A stretch of DNA of 64,000 nt from contig JACRJX010000032.1 in assembly GCA_016235595.1 (NCBI GenBank), positions 1-64,000 of the forward strand. The letters run 5' to 3'. Made by a program: the position numbers and the translations under genes. Below are positions 56,122 to 64,000 of this stretch, piece after piece; position 1 is the stretch's first letter; every line of letters begins with the position of its first letter. This stretch comes from Verrucomicrobiota bacterium (GTDB lineage Bacteria; Verrucomicrobiota; Verrucomicrobiia; CAIQCK01). The notes under the pieces were generated by a model that worked only from the letters and a program-made list of their open reading frames with translations, did not search any database and was not told the origin of the DNA.

Positions 56122-58254
56122 ATGAAACTGACAAGCTTCATCGTCTCCGCCGGTCTTTGCCTCGCAATCCACACCGCCTTCGCCGCCGACGCGCGCACGG
56201 TCGTCTCGCTCGACGGTGAATGGCAGATCGCCGAGGGTGGATTGGACACACCGCCCGCGGAATTCGCGCACCGCGTGCCGGTGCCGGGTCTGGTGGACAT
56301 GGCGACTCCGGCTTTCGCCGAGGTCGGCAAGAAAAGCGAGAAGCGGCAGGCATTCTGGTATCGGCGCGAGTTCACGCTGAAGCAACCGGTGCCGGAGATC
56401 GCGTTGCTGAAGATCCACAAGGCACAGTTCGGCACGAAGGTCTGGCTCAATGGCAAAGTCGTCGGCGAGCATCTGCCGTGTTTCACGCCAGCCTGGCTCG
56501 ACGTGAAGAGGGCGCTCAAGGACGGCGGCCAGCCGAACGAGTTGATCATCCGGGTCGGCGCGGATCGCGATTCGATGCCGCAGGACATGCCCACGGGCTG
56601 GGATTTCGAGAAATATCTCTACATCCCCGGCATCTACGATTCGGTGGAATTGATCCTGACCGGCGCGCCTTACATCGTGAACGTCCAGACGGTGCCGAGC
56701 ATCGAGACGAAGTCGGTGCGTGTGGTTGCGGAAGTGGCCACGGGCAACAAGGGATGCGAGTTTGAGTTGCAGGCGACGGTTTGCTTGCGCGGCTCGACGA
56801 GGGTGGACGGCACGCTGACGACGTCAAAGACTTATGTTCGCACCAAGAAAAAGAAGACGGTGGATTTCACCGTGCCGATCCGGGACTGCCGGCTGTGGTC
56901 GCCGGAGGAGCCGTTCCTTTACGAACTGAACCTAACCACCGGCGCGGACACAACGAAAACGCGCTTCGGGATGCGGTCGTTCAGTTTCGATCGGGAGAAG
57001 AAGCGCGCCATGCTCAATGGCAGGCCCTATTTCATGCGCGGCAGCAATGTGACGGCCTATCGCTTCTTCGAGGATAGCGCGCGAGGCACGCTGCCGTGGG
57101 ATCGCGAGTGGGTGCGCAAGCTGCACCAGAAATTCAAGACGATGCACTGGAACTCCCTGCGCTACTGCATCGGGTTCCCGCCGGAGTTTTGGTATGATAT
57201 CGCCGATGAGGAAGGCATCCTGATTCAGGATGAGTTCCCCATCTGGGTGCTCAGTGGTTCGAAGAATCAATGCCCGGAGTGGCCCGTCGCGGAGAAGATC
57301 ATCCCGCAATACACCGAGTGGATGCGCGAGCGTTGGAACCATCCCTGTGTCGTCATCTGGGATGCGCAAAACGAGAGCGGCACGCCCGAGACCGGCAAGG
57401 CACTCACCGCGGTGCGGCCACTCGACCTCTCCAATCGCCCGTGGGAGAATGGCTGGGCCGAGCCGCAAGCCACGACTGATTGCGTCGAGTCTCATCCCTA
57501 CATGCACATCCGCGGTTGGTGGCCGAGCGGGAAGCCGTTCAAAATGAGCGAGATCGCCGGCATGTCGGGCCGGCCGAATCTGAACAAGGCCCAGCAGGCG
57601 CTCGAGGTGCCGATCATCATCAACGAATACGGCTGGCTCTGGCTCACGCGCGATGGCCAACCCACCTGCCTCACGACGAACGTCTATCGGAACATCTTCG
57701 GCGGAGACTCCACCGTCCAACAGCGGCGCGAATTCTATGCGCGCGCGCTCGCCGCCAAGACCGAGTTCTGGCGCGCGCATCGCGAATGCGCCGGTGTGTT
57801 GCACTTTTGCGTCGTGGGTTACTCGCGTCCCGGCGACAAGCCTCGTCCCGAAGGCGGCGCCACCAGCGATCACTGGCTCGACGTGAAGGAATTGAAGCTC
57901 GAGCCGCTGTTTGAGAAATACATGAAAGACGCCTTCGCACCGACCGGCCTCATGCTCGACTTCTGGGCCGAGGACGTGCCCGCCGGCGAGAAACGGGACG
58001 TGTCCGTCGTCGTCATCAATGATCTCTACGGGCCGTGGCATGGCAGCGTCCGTTTCCGCCTCCTGCAAGGCACGAAGGTTTTGTCCGAGCAGATGCAGCC
58101 TTGTGCAGTCGCTGTGCTCGGCGACAAGCGGCTGACGTTCCCGTTCACTGCGCCCGACGCACCAGGCCACTACACGCTGGAAGCAACCTTAATGAAACGC
58201 AAATCGCCGCCCGTGGTGAGCTTGCGCGATTTCCAGGTGCCACCGCCAAAGTAG
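56122..58254 (+). CDS. Secreted GH2-family glycosidase
   Basis: A 710-residue enzyme with signal peptide (~1-22). Residues ~28-190 are the jelly-roll sugar-binding domain (SLDGEWQIAEGG, FWYRREFTL, VWLNGKVVGEH), ~190-300 the immunoglobulin-like domain ending TRFGMRSFSFD, and ~305-600 the barrel. E418 in WDAQNES is the acid/base and E502 in IINEYGW the nucleophile. GH2 includes beta-galactosidases, glucuronidases, mannosidases and others; the NES rather than NEP/NEA context does not settle which. The C-terminal ~90 residues form an additional sandwich. It follows the GH20 gene by 92 bp and is probably co-regulated for side-chain removal. Confidence 0.93.
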   Translation: MKLTSFIVSAGLCLAIHTAFAADARTVVSLDGEWQIAEGGLDTPPAEFAHRVPVPGLVDMATPAFAEVGKKSEKRQAFWYRREFTLKQPVPEIALLKIHKAQFGTKVWLNGKVVGEHLPCFTPAWLDVKRALKDGGQPNELIIRVGADRDSMPQDMPTGWDFEKYLYIPGIYDSVELILTGAPYIVNVQTVPSIETKSVRVVAEVATGNKGCEFELQATVCLRGSTRVDGTLTTSKTYVRTKKKKTVDFTVPIRDCRLWSPEEPFLYELNLTTGADTTKTRFGMRSFSFDREKKRAMLNGRPYFMRGSNVTAYRFFEDSARGTLPWDREWVRKLHQKFKTMHWNSLRYCIGFPPEFWYDIADEEGILIQDEFPIWVLSGSKNQCPEWPVAEKIIPQYTEWMRERWNHPCVVIWDAQNESGTPETGKALTAVRPLDLSNRPWENGWAEPQATTDCVESHPYMHIRGWWPSGKPFKMSEIAGMSGRPNLNKAQQALEVPIIINEYGWLWLTRDGQPTCLTTNVYRNIFGGDSTVQQRREFYARALAAKTEFWRAHRECAGVLHFCVVGYSRPGDKPRPEGGATSDHWLDVKELKLEPLFEKYMKDAFAPTGLMLDFWAEDVPAGEKRDVSVVVINDLYGPWHGSVRFRLLQGTKVLSEQMQPCAVAVLGDKRLTFPFTAPDAPGHYTLEATLMKRKSPPVVSLRDFQVPPPK

Positions 58255-58346
58255 AACACGGGCAATTCCGGCTGGAAAAATGGAAACATGGCCGAAAGAT
58301 TTATCGTGAGCAGGAATCTCCCTGTCGGTAGAGTGTGGCCAACACC

Positions 58347-59096
58347 ATGAATTTTCTTCGCTGCTGTTCGCTTTTGTTCCAGGCGGGTTTCGTCCCGCTT
58401 CTGTTCCTCTTTGCATCCGCATCGTTGGCCGCTGAACAATCGCCGAGCCAGCGATGGGAAAAGGAGGTCGAGGCGTTCGAGATTGCCGATCGAAAGAGCC
58501 CGCCGCCGCAGGATGCAATTCTGTTCATCGGCTCCTCCCACATCCGGCGCTGGAACACGCTTGAGCGCGATTTCCCCAATCACACGATCATCAATCGCGG
58601 CTTTGGTGGATTGCAGATTGCTGACGCGACCTACTTTGCCGACCGAATCATCATCCCCTGCAAACCGCGATTGATCGTACTGGCAGCAGGCTCCAATGAC
58701 CTCAATGCCGGCAAAACGCCCGAACAGGTCGCCGCCGATTTCGAGGCATTCGTCGCCAAGATACGCGCCTCCCTACCCGACACGCGTATCGCTTTCATGT
58801 CCATCAACCCGGCTCCTGCGCGCGCCGACCAGATCATTAAGCAGCGACAGGCCAACCAACTCATCAAGAAATACACCGCCACCGGCAACAACCTCGACTA
58901 CATCAACATCTTCGACGTGTTTCTCGGCCCCGACGGCCAGCCGCGCGAGGATCTGTTCGTGACGGACCGCCTTCACAACAATGCCGCTGGCTATGAAATC
59001 CGTGCTGAGATCACGCGCTTGCATCTTGGCCCGGCGACGAAACCGGGCGCCGCAAAAGGCAAACCCGCTTCGCCACAGCTGACCGGAAAGAAATGA
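58347..59096 (+). CDS. Secreted SGNH/GDSL hydrolase
   Basis: A 249-residue protein with a signal peptide (~1-29) at ATG 58347. Block I is FIG62-S-S64-H-I-R with nucleophile S64; oxyanion residues come from INRGFGG (Gly) and AAGSND (Asn), and the catalytic pair D207-x-x-H210 lies in TDRLHNNAAGY. SGNH hydrolases remove acetyl and other acyl groups from glycans. It ends the glycosidase operon and would deacetylate the product or substrate. Block I shows Ser where classic GDSL has Asp, which is usual in this subgroup. A Lys/Pro tail of ~20 residues closes the protein. Confidence 0.9.
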   Translation: MNFLRCCSLLFQAGFVPLLFLFASASLAAEQSPSQRWEKEVEAFEIADRKSPPPQDAILFIGSSHIRRWNTLERDFPNHTIINRGFGGLQIADATYFADRIIIPCKPRLIVLAAGSNDLNAGKTPEQVAADFEAFVAKIRASLPDTRIAFMSINPAPARADQIIKQRQANQLIKKYTATGNNLDYINIFDVFLGPDGQPREDLFVTDRLHNNAAGYEIRAEITRLHLGPATKPGAAKGKPASPQLTGKK

Positions 59097-59741
59097 AATG
59101 GTGAAAACCGTGGAGATGCGCCAAGAAGCTGTCAGCGCAGCTCGGCCCCACTGCAAACCAACAGATAAGTCCTAGCAAAGCGTAAGATTTTCCCCGATGG
59201 CAGAATCAGGGTTGCCCCTAGTAGACGCGCCAGTGCCCATGGTAGTAGCATAGCAGATGTCATAGGATGGTTTCCAAATTCGTGATGATTGCGGTGTTTG
59301 TGCTGGCGGTGGTTGCAAGCACGTGGTGGTGTATTGTGACGTTTTACTCGGCAACCTATGTGCCGACCGACGCGCGTGTGGCGTCCAGCCCCCTGACGCT
59401 CGCCGCTCCCACCAAGCAATCATCTTCGCCAGAAGCACCCCCCGACAACTCGCCGGCGCCCTCGTTCAAAACGTTTCAATCTCCGCGTGGGCGTTAGCGG
59501 TTTTGCGGGCCTCGCAGAAAGCTGTGGTTGTCGCCGCCCAAGAGAGTTGCTAGACTGGGTCACGAGTTGGGGTTTCGCAGCTCAACTCCGGCGTGGGTCT
59601 TGAGAGATGAATCCGCATGGCAATGAACGTGTGTCTTCAGGTTGGGCGGCTGGGTGATCGCACGCGCCAGCGCAAGCCGGTCGAAGTTGCCGCAACCCAC
59701 AACACCCGTCTGAGCAGCTGACAAGGAGAGAAACGCACACG
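59097..59741 (+). other. 645-bp sparse intergenic stretch before the PAS kinase
   Basis: No conserved gene is visible. The stretch holds one short open frame with membrane character (59267-59497), stop-rich flanks on both strands, and AAGGAG at 59723-59728 that serves the kinase start. I see no tRNA, clear riboswitch or strong terminator. It probably contains the kinase promoter. Confidence 0.6.
59267..59497 (+). CDS. Possible 76-residue single-pass membrane protein
   Basis: A short frame with a single hydrophobic helix (residues ~5-27, FVMIAVFVLAVVASTWWCIV) after a basic start, then a Ser/Pro/Ala-rich tail ending in QSPRGR. The ATG is close behind an AGG that is too near to be a good ribosome site. 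The membrane profile is typical of real small proteins, but the 645-bp stretch is otherwise noncoding and I recognise no homolog. Could be a signal-anchored peptide or chance. Confidence 0.35.
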   Translation: MVSKFVMIAVFVLAVVASTWWCIVTFYSATYVPTDARVASSPLTLAAPTKQSSSPEAPPDNSPAPSFKTFQSPRGR

Positions 59742-62700
59742 ATGCGAATGTTTCGGAACCTGCCGATCAAGTGGAAGCTGATGCTGGCGATGCTGACGAC
59801 CAGCCTGATCGCACTTCTGCTGCTGGGCTCGTCGTTGTTCTTCATCGGGCTGCCCCACCTGCGGAATCTCGCGGTCCAGGAAACCGCCGCCCTGGCTGAG
59901 ATGATCGGCAGGAACTGCGCGGGTGGGTTGGAAGCCGCGAATGCGAAGGCGACGCAGGAGGCACTGAACGACGCTGCAGTCATGTCGACCCTGGAGGAAG
60001 CCTGCCTCTACACGGCTGACGGTCAATTGCTCGCGCGCTACACGCGCCGCGATGTGACACCAGAACCGTTCCCATCCATCTGCAAGGCCGGGGAGAGCTT
60101 CGCTGGCAGCCGGTTGATGCTGTGCCGTCCGATCAAGCATCGCAACCGGATGGTGGGCACCCTTTGTTTGCGGTCGGACACCGGGATCCTGCGGGCGCGG
60201 CTCAAGGATTACCTCGGCATGGGTTTCCTCGTGATGGGTATCTCCATGCTGGTGGCGTTGGTTTTTGCCAGCCGATTGCAGCGGTTGTTCTCCGGGCCGA
60301 TTCTGGAACTGGCCCGCGTGGCACACGCGGTGGCGCAGCGGAAGGATTTCTCGCAACGGGCGGCCAAGCTGAGCGAGGACGAAACCGGCACGCTGACGGA
60401 CGCGTTCAATCGGATGCTCGCCACCATTCAGGAGCACGACAGCGGCTCGCGGGCCTCGCAGAGCCGTCTGGAAATACGCGTCGCCGAGCGCACCGTGGAG
60501 TTGCGAAAGGCCAATGAGTCGCTGCAGGAGAGCGAAGAACGGCTGCGGGCGGTGTTCGAGCAAGCAATGGATGGCATCATGGTGGGAGACGTGGACACCA
60601 AGCGATTGAGTCTGCCCAACCCGCAAATGTGCCGGATGCTCGGTTACACCGCCGACGAAATGAAAAACCTGGCGGTCTCGGACATCCATCCAGCGAAGGA
60701 CGTACCGTGGGTCATGGAAATGTTTGCCCGGCTGGTGGCCGAGGAAATTTCCCTGGCGCCAGAGGTTCCCATTCGGCGCAAAGACGGCTCGGTATTCTAC
60801 GCGGACATCAGCGCCCGGCCCCTGACGATGGGCGGGCAACGATGCATCCTGGGAATTTTCCGCGACACCACCGAACGCAAGCGAGCCAAGGAAGTCCTCC
60901 AACGCCGATTGGAAATCGAGCATTTCGTAGCGTCTGTTTCCAGTCGGTTCGCCAACACGTCGTTGCCAAAAGTGGACGCCGTCACTCAGGAAGTCCTCGC
61001 CGGACTGGGCCGGGTCACGCAGGCGGACCGCTGTTACCTTTTCAGCGTCTCCGACGATCTTGCCATCGCCAACAACACATATGAGTGGTGCGCACCTGGC
61101 GTGCAATCGCAGATCGCCCGCCTGCGCGACGTGCCCACAGCAGCGTTCCCATGGTATCTGGAGCGGCTGGGCGGCGGCGAACCGTTGTTGTTGTCCCGCA
61201 TCGCCGACCTGCCTGCGGAAGCGGAGGCGGAAAGACGGTTCTTGCAGTCGGCCAACGTCCAGTCGGTGATCCTTGTGCCGATCAGCCACGCAGGCAAACT
61301 TGTCGGTTTTATCGGCTGCGACGCCGTGCGTGCCGAGCGCGACTGGTCTGACGAGAACACCCGGCTTCTGCGGACCGTCGGCGAACTGATCACCGACACG
61401 CAGGAGCGGCTGCAGACTGGCGAGGCGTTGCGAGAGAGAGAGGAGCGTTTGCATGCTGTGCTGGAGAACTCTCTCGACGTCGCCTACCGTCGGAATCTGC
61501 AGACCGATCGATACGATTTCTTCAGTCCAGCGGTGGAGAAAGTCACCGGTTACCCGCCCCGGGAACTGATCGGCAAAAGCCTGGATTTCGTCCTGGGTCA
61601 AGTTCACCCCGACGACTTGTTGGCGGCGAAACATGTGCTGAAAGAAGCTCAAGCCAGCGAGGTAACGAACGGCATCGTCGAATATCGGTTCAGGCACAAG
61701 GATGGCAGCTACCGATGGCTCTCCGACCGGTTTACAGTCGTCAAGGACGCCGACGAACGGCCTCTGTACTGGGTGGGAGTCTCCCGAGACGTCACCGAGC
61801 AAAAACGGATGGAGGAGGCGCTGCTCGAGAGTGAGGATCGCTACCGTTCATTGTTTGCGACCAGCATGGACGCTGTGCTGCTGGGAACAACCGATGGCCG
61901 GATTCTCGCCGCCAACGCAGCGGCCTGCCGGATGTTCGGACTAACGGAGGAGGAACTGATAAGGATTGGGCGGGACAGGATCACGGACGCCTCAGACCCC
62001 CGCCTGCAAGCGGCCACGGAGGAGCGCGAGCGAACCGGCATTTTTTATGGCGAGTTGACGTTCATCCGCAGCGATGGCACGAAGTTTCCAGCCGAGGTTT
62101 CCTCAGTGGTTTTCCGCGTGCAGAAGGGAGACACGCGCGCCAGCATGGTGATCCGCGATATCACCGAGCGCAAACGAGCTGAGGAGGCGTTGAGAACGCT
62201 CAACGAAACACTGGAGCAACGTGTTGCCGAGCGCACCGCATTGGCGGACCAGCGAACGCAGGAGATGAAGGAAGCGCAACATGTGGCCCATGTGAGCAAT
62301 TGGATCTGGGATGTGGAGACTGGCAACCTCATGTGGTCCGAAGAGCTTTTCCGTATCTGTGGCCTTGATCCAAAACGGCATGCGCCCAGCATTCAGGAGC
62401 ACGGGCGAATCCTCACGCCGGAGAGCTTCGCCCGTTGGCATGCAGCGGCGGAACAGACCCTCCGGACAGGGGCGCCACACGAGGTGGACCTGGAGTTGAT
62501 ACGGCCGGACGGTGTGCGGCGGTGGATCAATGTTCACGGTGAAGTCATGGTCCGCAACGGTGACCGGGTGGTAAGTCTTCGTGGCACCGCCCAGGACATC
62601 ACCGAGCGCAAGCGGGCGGAGGAAGCATTGCGGGCAAGCGAAGAAAAATTCCGCCGGATCGCCGGACACATCCAGGATGTGCTTTACAGCGTGGACATGG

Positions 62701-64000
62701 AGACACGTGCATTCCGGTACCTGAGCCCGGTTTTTGAAAGGATCTTCGGATACTCCCTCGAAGACATCCAGAACATGGGGGGCCGCACTGCCTTCTTGAA
62801 GAAGGTGATTGAGAAACCCGCCACGAGTTCCGATGACCGGAGGCGCAGGCTGGAACGGTTGAAGACGCAGCCCAAGGAGGTCATTACCATTCGCGATGAA
62901 GAATGGTGGCGCTGCAAGGACGGAAGCCTGAAATGTATCGAGGATCGTTGGCTGCCCGTTTACGAGGCAGGTCGCCTGACAGGCACAGACGGCGTGTTGT
63001 GCGACATCACGGAGCGCAGACGCGCCGAGGAAGCGTTGCGGGAAAGTGAGGAGCGGTACCGTTCGCTGGTGAATAATCTAAACGTGGGCGTCTATCGAAA
63101 TACCCCGGATGGACGTTATCTCCAGGCCAATCCCGCGCTGGCCCGGATGCACGGTTACGATTCTGTGGACGAGTTCTTGAAAGCAAACGTGGTGGACTTC
63201 TACGAGAACTCGGTTGACCGGGAAACGTTTCTCGCGCACTTGTTTCACACCGATGCCGTCACGGGCTATGAAGTGCGGGTGAAGAGGAGAAACGGCACCC
63301 CCATCTACTGCGCCGTTACCGCCGCGGTGCACCGTGGCCCTGACGGCAAGGTGGAGTGGATTGACGGCATTGTGGAGGACATCACCGAGCGCAAACGGCT
63401 GGAGGACCAGTTGCTGGAAATCAGCGAGCGTGAACAACGCCGCATCGGCCAGGATCTCCACGACGGCCTCTGCCAGCATCTGGCTGGCGTCGGCTTCATG
63501 AGCAAGGCGCTGGCCCAAAAACTCGCCGCCTCATCTCCCGTCGAGTCGGCGGATGCCCGGGCGGTGGCAAACCTGATTCGTCAGGCGATTACCGAGGCGC
63601 GGGGGATCGCAACCGGCCTTCATCCCGTGAAGAAGGAGGCCAACGGCGCCATGGTTGCGCTGCAAGGGCTGGCCGACAATCTCAAGAGCATGTTCAGGGT
63701 CCAGTGTGTCTTCGCCTGCGAGCCGCCCGTGCTCATCGAGAACAACACTGCGGCGACCCATCTCTACCGCATCGCGCAGGAAGCAGTGAACAACGCCATC
63801 CGCCATGGCAAAGCCAAGCAAGTCCGGATCACGCTGGCTGAGACAGGCCGCCAGATCACGCTCACCGTGAAGGACGATGGCAAAGGCATTTCCCTGCCCC
63901 TGCCCGCCACACGCGGCATCGGCATGGACATCATGAATCATCGCGCACGGGTGATTGGCGGCACGCTCAACATCCACCGCGCACCGGAAGGGGGAACGAT
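59742..64000 (+). CDS. Multi-PAS/GAF membrane sensor histidine kinase (HisKA_3), 3' end cut by window edge
   Basis: The frame runs from ATG 59742 to the window end (1419 codons seen). A helix at ~13-37, a ~115-residue extracytoplasmic domain of CHASE8 type and a second helix (~158-178) are followed by HAMP (~178-235) and a coiled coil. Then come PAS1 (~261-382), GAF (~390-560) and PAS2 to PAS6 (~563-1217), each ending in a D-I/V-T-E-R/Q-K-R linker. The HisKA_3 phosphoacceptor is in RRIGQDLHDGLCQHLAG (~1227-1293), then HATPase_c with EAVNNAIRHGKA and DDGKGI. The final residues are missing. AAGGAG lies 13 bases upstream; ATG 59748 is an alternative. The ligand and partner regulator are outside the window. 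Confidence 0.93.
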   Translation, partial: MRMFRNLPIKWKLMLAMLTTSLIALLLLGSSLFFIGLPHLRNLAVQETAALAEMIGRNCAGGLEAANAKATQEALNDAAVMSTLEEACLYTADGQLLARYTRRDVTPEPFPSICKAGESFAGSRLMLCRPIKHRNRMVGTLCLRSDTGILRARLKDYLGMGFLVMGISMLVALVFASRLQRLFSGPILELARVAHAVAQRKDFSQRAAKLSEDETGTLTDAFNRMLATIQEHDSGSRASQSRLEIRVAERTVELRKANESLQESEERLRAVFEQAMDGIMVGDVDTKRLSLPNPQMCRMLGYTADEMKNLAVSDIHPAKDVPWVMEMFARLVAEEISLAPEVPIRRKDGSVFYADISARPLTMGGQRCILGIFRDTTERKRAKEVLQRRLEIEHFVASVSSRFANTSLPKVDAVTQEVLAGLGRVTQADRCYLFSVSDDLAIANNTYEWCAPGVQSQIARLRDVPTAAFPWYLERLGGGEPLLLSRIADLPAEAEAERRFLQSANVQSVILVPISHAGKLVGFIGCDAVRAERDWSDENTRLLRTVGELITDTQERLQTGEALREREERLHAVLENSLDVAYRRNLQTDRYDFFSPAVEKVTGYPPRELIGKSLDFVLGQVHPDDLLAAKHVLKEAQASEVTNGIVEYRFRHKDGSYRWLSDRFTVVKDADERPLYWVGVSRDVTEQKRMEEALLESEDRYRSLFATSMDAVLLGTTDGRILAANAAACRMFGLTEEELIRIGRDRITDASDPRLQAATEERERTGIFYGELTFIRSDGTKFPAEVSSVVFRVQKGDTRASMVIRDITERKRAEEALRTLNETLEQRVAERTALADQRTQEMKEAQHVAHVSNWIWDVETGNLMWSEELFRICGLDPKRHAPSIQEHGRILTPESFARWHAAAEQTLRTGAPHEVDLELIRPDGVRRWINVHGEVMVRNGDRVVSLRGTAQDITERKRAEEALRASEEKFRRIAGHIQDVLYSVDMETRAFRYLSPVFERIFGYSLEDIQNMGGRTAFLKKVIEKPATSSDDRRRRLERLKTQPKEVITIRDEEWWRCKDGSLKCIEDRWLPVYEAGRLTGTDGVLCDITERRRAEEALRESEERYRSLVNNLNVGVYRNTPDGRYLQANPALARMHGYDSVDEFLKANVVDFYENSVDRETFLAHLFHTDAVTGYEVRVKRRNGTPIYCAVTAAVHRGPDGKVEWIDGIVEDITERKRLEDQLLEISEREQRRIGQDLHDGLCQHLAGVGFMSKALAQKLAASSPVESADARAVANLIRQAITEARGIATGLHPVKKEANGAMVALQGLADNLKSMFRVQCVFACEPPVLIENNTAATHLYRIAQEAVNNAIRHGKAKQVRITLAETGRQITLTVKDDGKGISLPLPATRGIGMDIMNHRARVIGGTLNIHRAPEGGT

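Noticed and set aside
59637-61802. 721-codon minus-strand open frame opposite the PAS kinase
   Set aside because: The plus-strand kinase has continuous domain-by-domain support; the opposite frame has none.

Overview
The window is a dense, GC-rich chromosomal segment that is almost entirely a carbohydrate- and sulfate-ester-degradation region. It holds ten complete secreted sulfatases, four larger catabolic proteins with polysaccharide-lyase or glycosidase character, GH20 and GH2 glycosidases, an SGNH esterase, several Tat-exported sugar oxidoreductase or isomerase-type proteins, a periplasmic-propeller histidine kinase with its response regulator, and a second large PAS histidine kinase. Families such as DUF1080, DUF6807, Tat-exported Gfo/Idh/MocA enzymes, DUF4091, WbsX-like proteins and massed sulfatases point to the PVC superphylum. 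I favour Verrucomicrobiota (Limisphaerales/Pedosphaera-like), with Planctomycetota or Lentisphaerota as alternatives. This is inference from gene content; no rRNA or ribosomal protein gene is present.

Layout. 1-5503 (-): an operon of three sulfatases ending in a LamG/DUF1080-like secreted protein cut by the window edge. 5863-13339 (+): divergent operon with a GntR regulator, Tat-exported Gfo/Idh oxidoreductase, FG-GAP protein, DUF1080 protein, DUF6807 protein and a 2,4-dienoyl-CoA-reductase-like FMN/Fe-S/FAD enzyme. 13377-21521 (-): an alpha/beta hydrolase, three sulfatases (two with C-terminal EF-hands), a LysE-type exporter and a fourth sulfatase. 21736-35720 (+): a small lipoprotein, a DUF4091 protein, a heparinase II/III-like protein, a 1076-residue protein with two matching CBM11-like domains around an unassigned core, a 1382-residue lyase/discoidin/propeller protein and a second Tat-exported Gfo/Idh enzyme; mntP follows. 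36423-43846 (-): a Tat-exported TIM-barrel isomerase-like protein, a NarL-type regulator, its propeller-sensor kinase and a WbsX/GH99-like protein. 44043-45143 (+): ilvC with a strong terminator, the one clear housekeeping gene. 45248-52083 (-): two sulfatases, a GH28-like beta-helix protein with an apparent ATT start, a Tat-exported AKR-like protein and a further sulfatase. 52217-64000 (+): DUF6259-like protein, GH20, GH2, SGNH hydrolase, a 645-bp sparse stretch, and a multi-PAS kinase cut by the window end.

Inferred logic: sulfatases remove sulfate from a complex external polymer or glycoprotein glycan, lyases, glycosidases and esterases cut the backbone and branches, and exported oxidoreductase plus DUF1080 proteins may cleave the products through 3-keto-sugar chemistry. 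The propeller kinase/NarL pair and the GntR protein are the likely regulators. No sulfatase-maturing enzyme, SusC/D pair or dedicated sugar importer is visible, so those steps must be encoded elsewhere.
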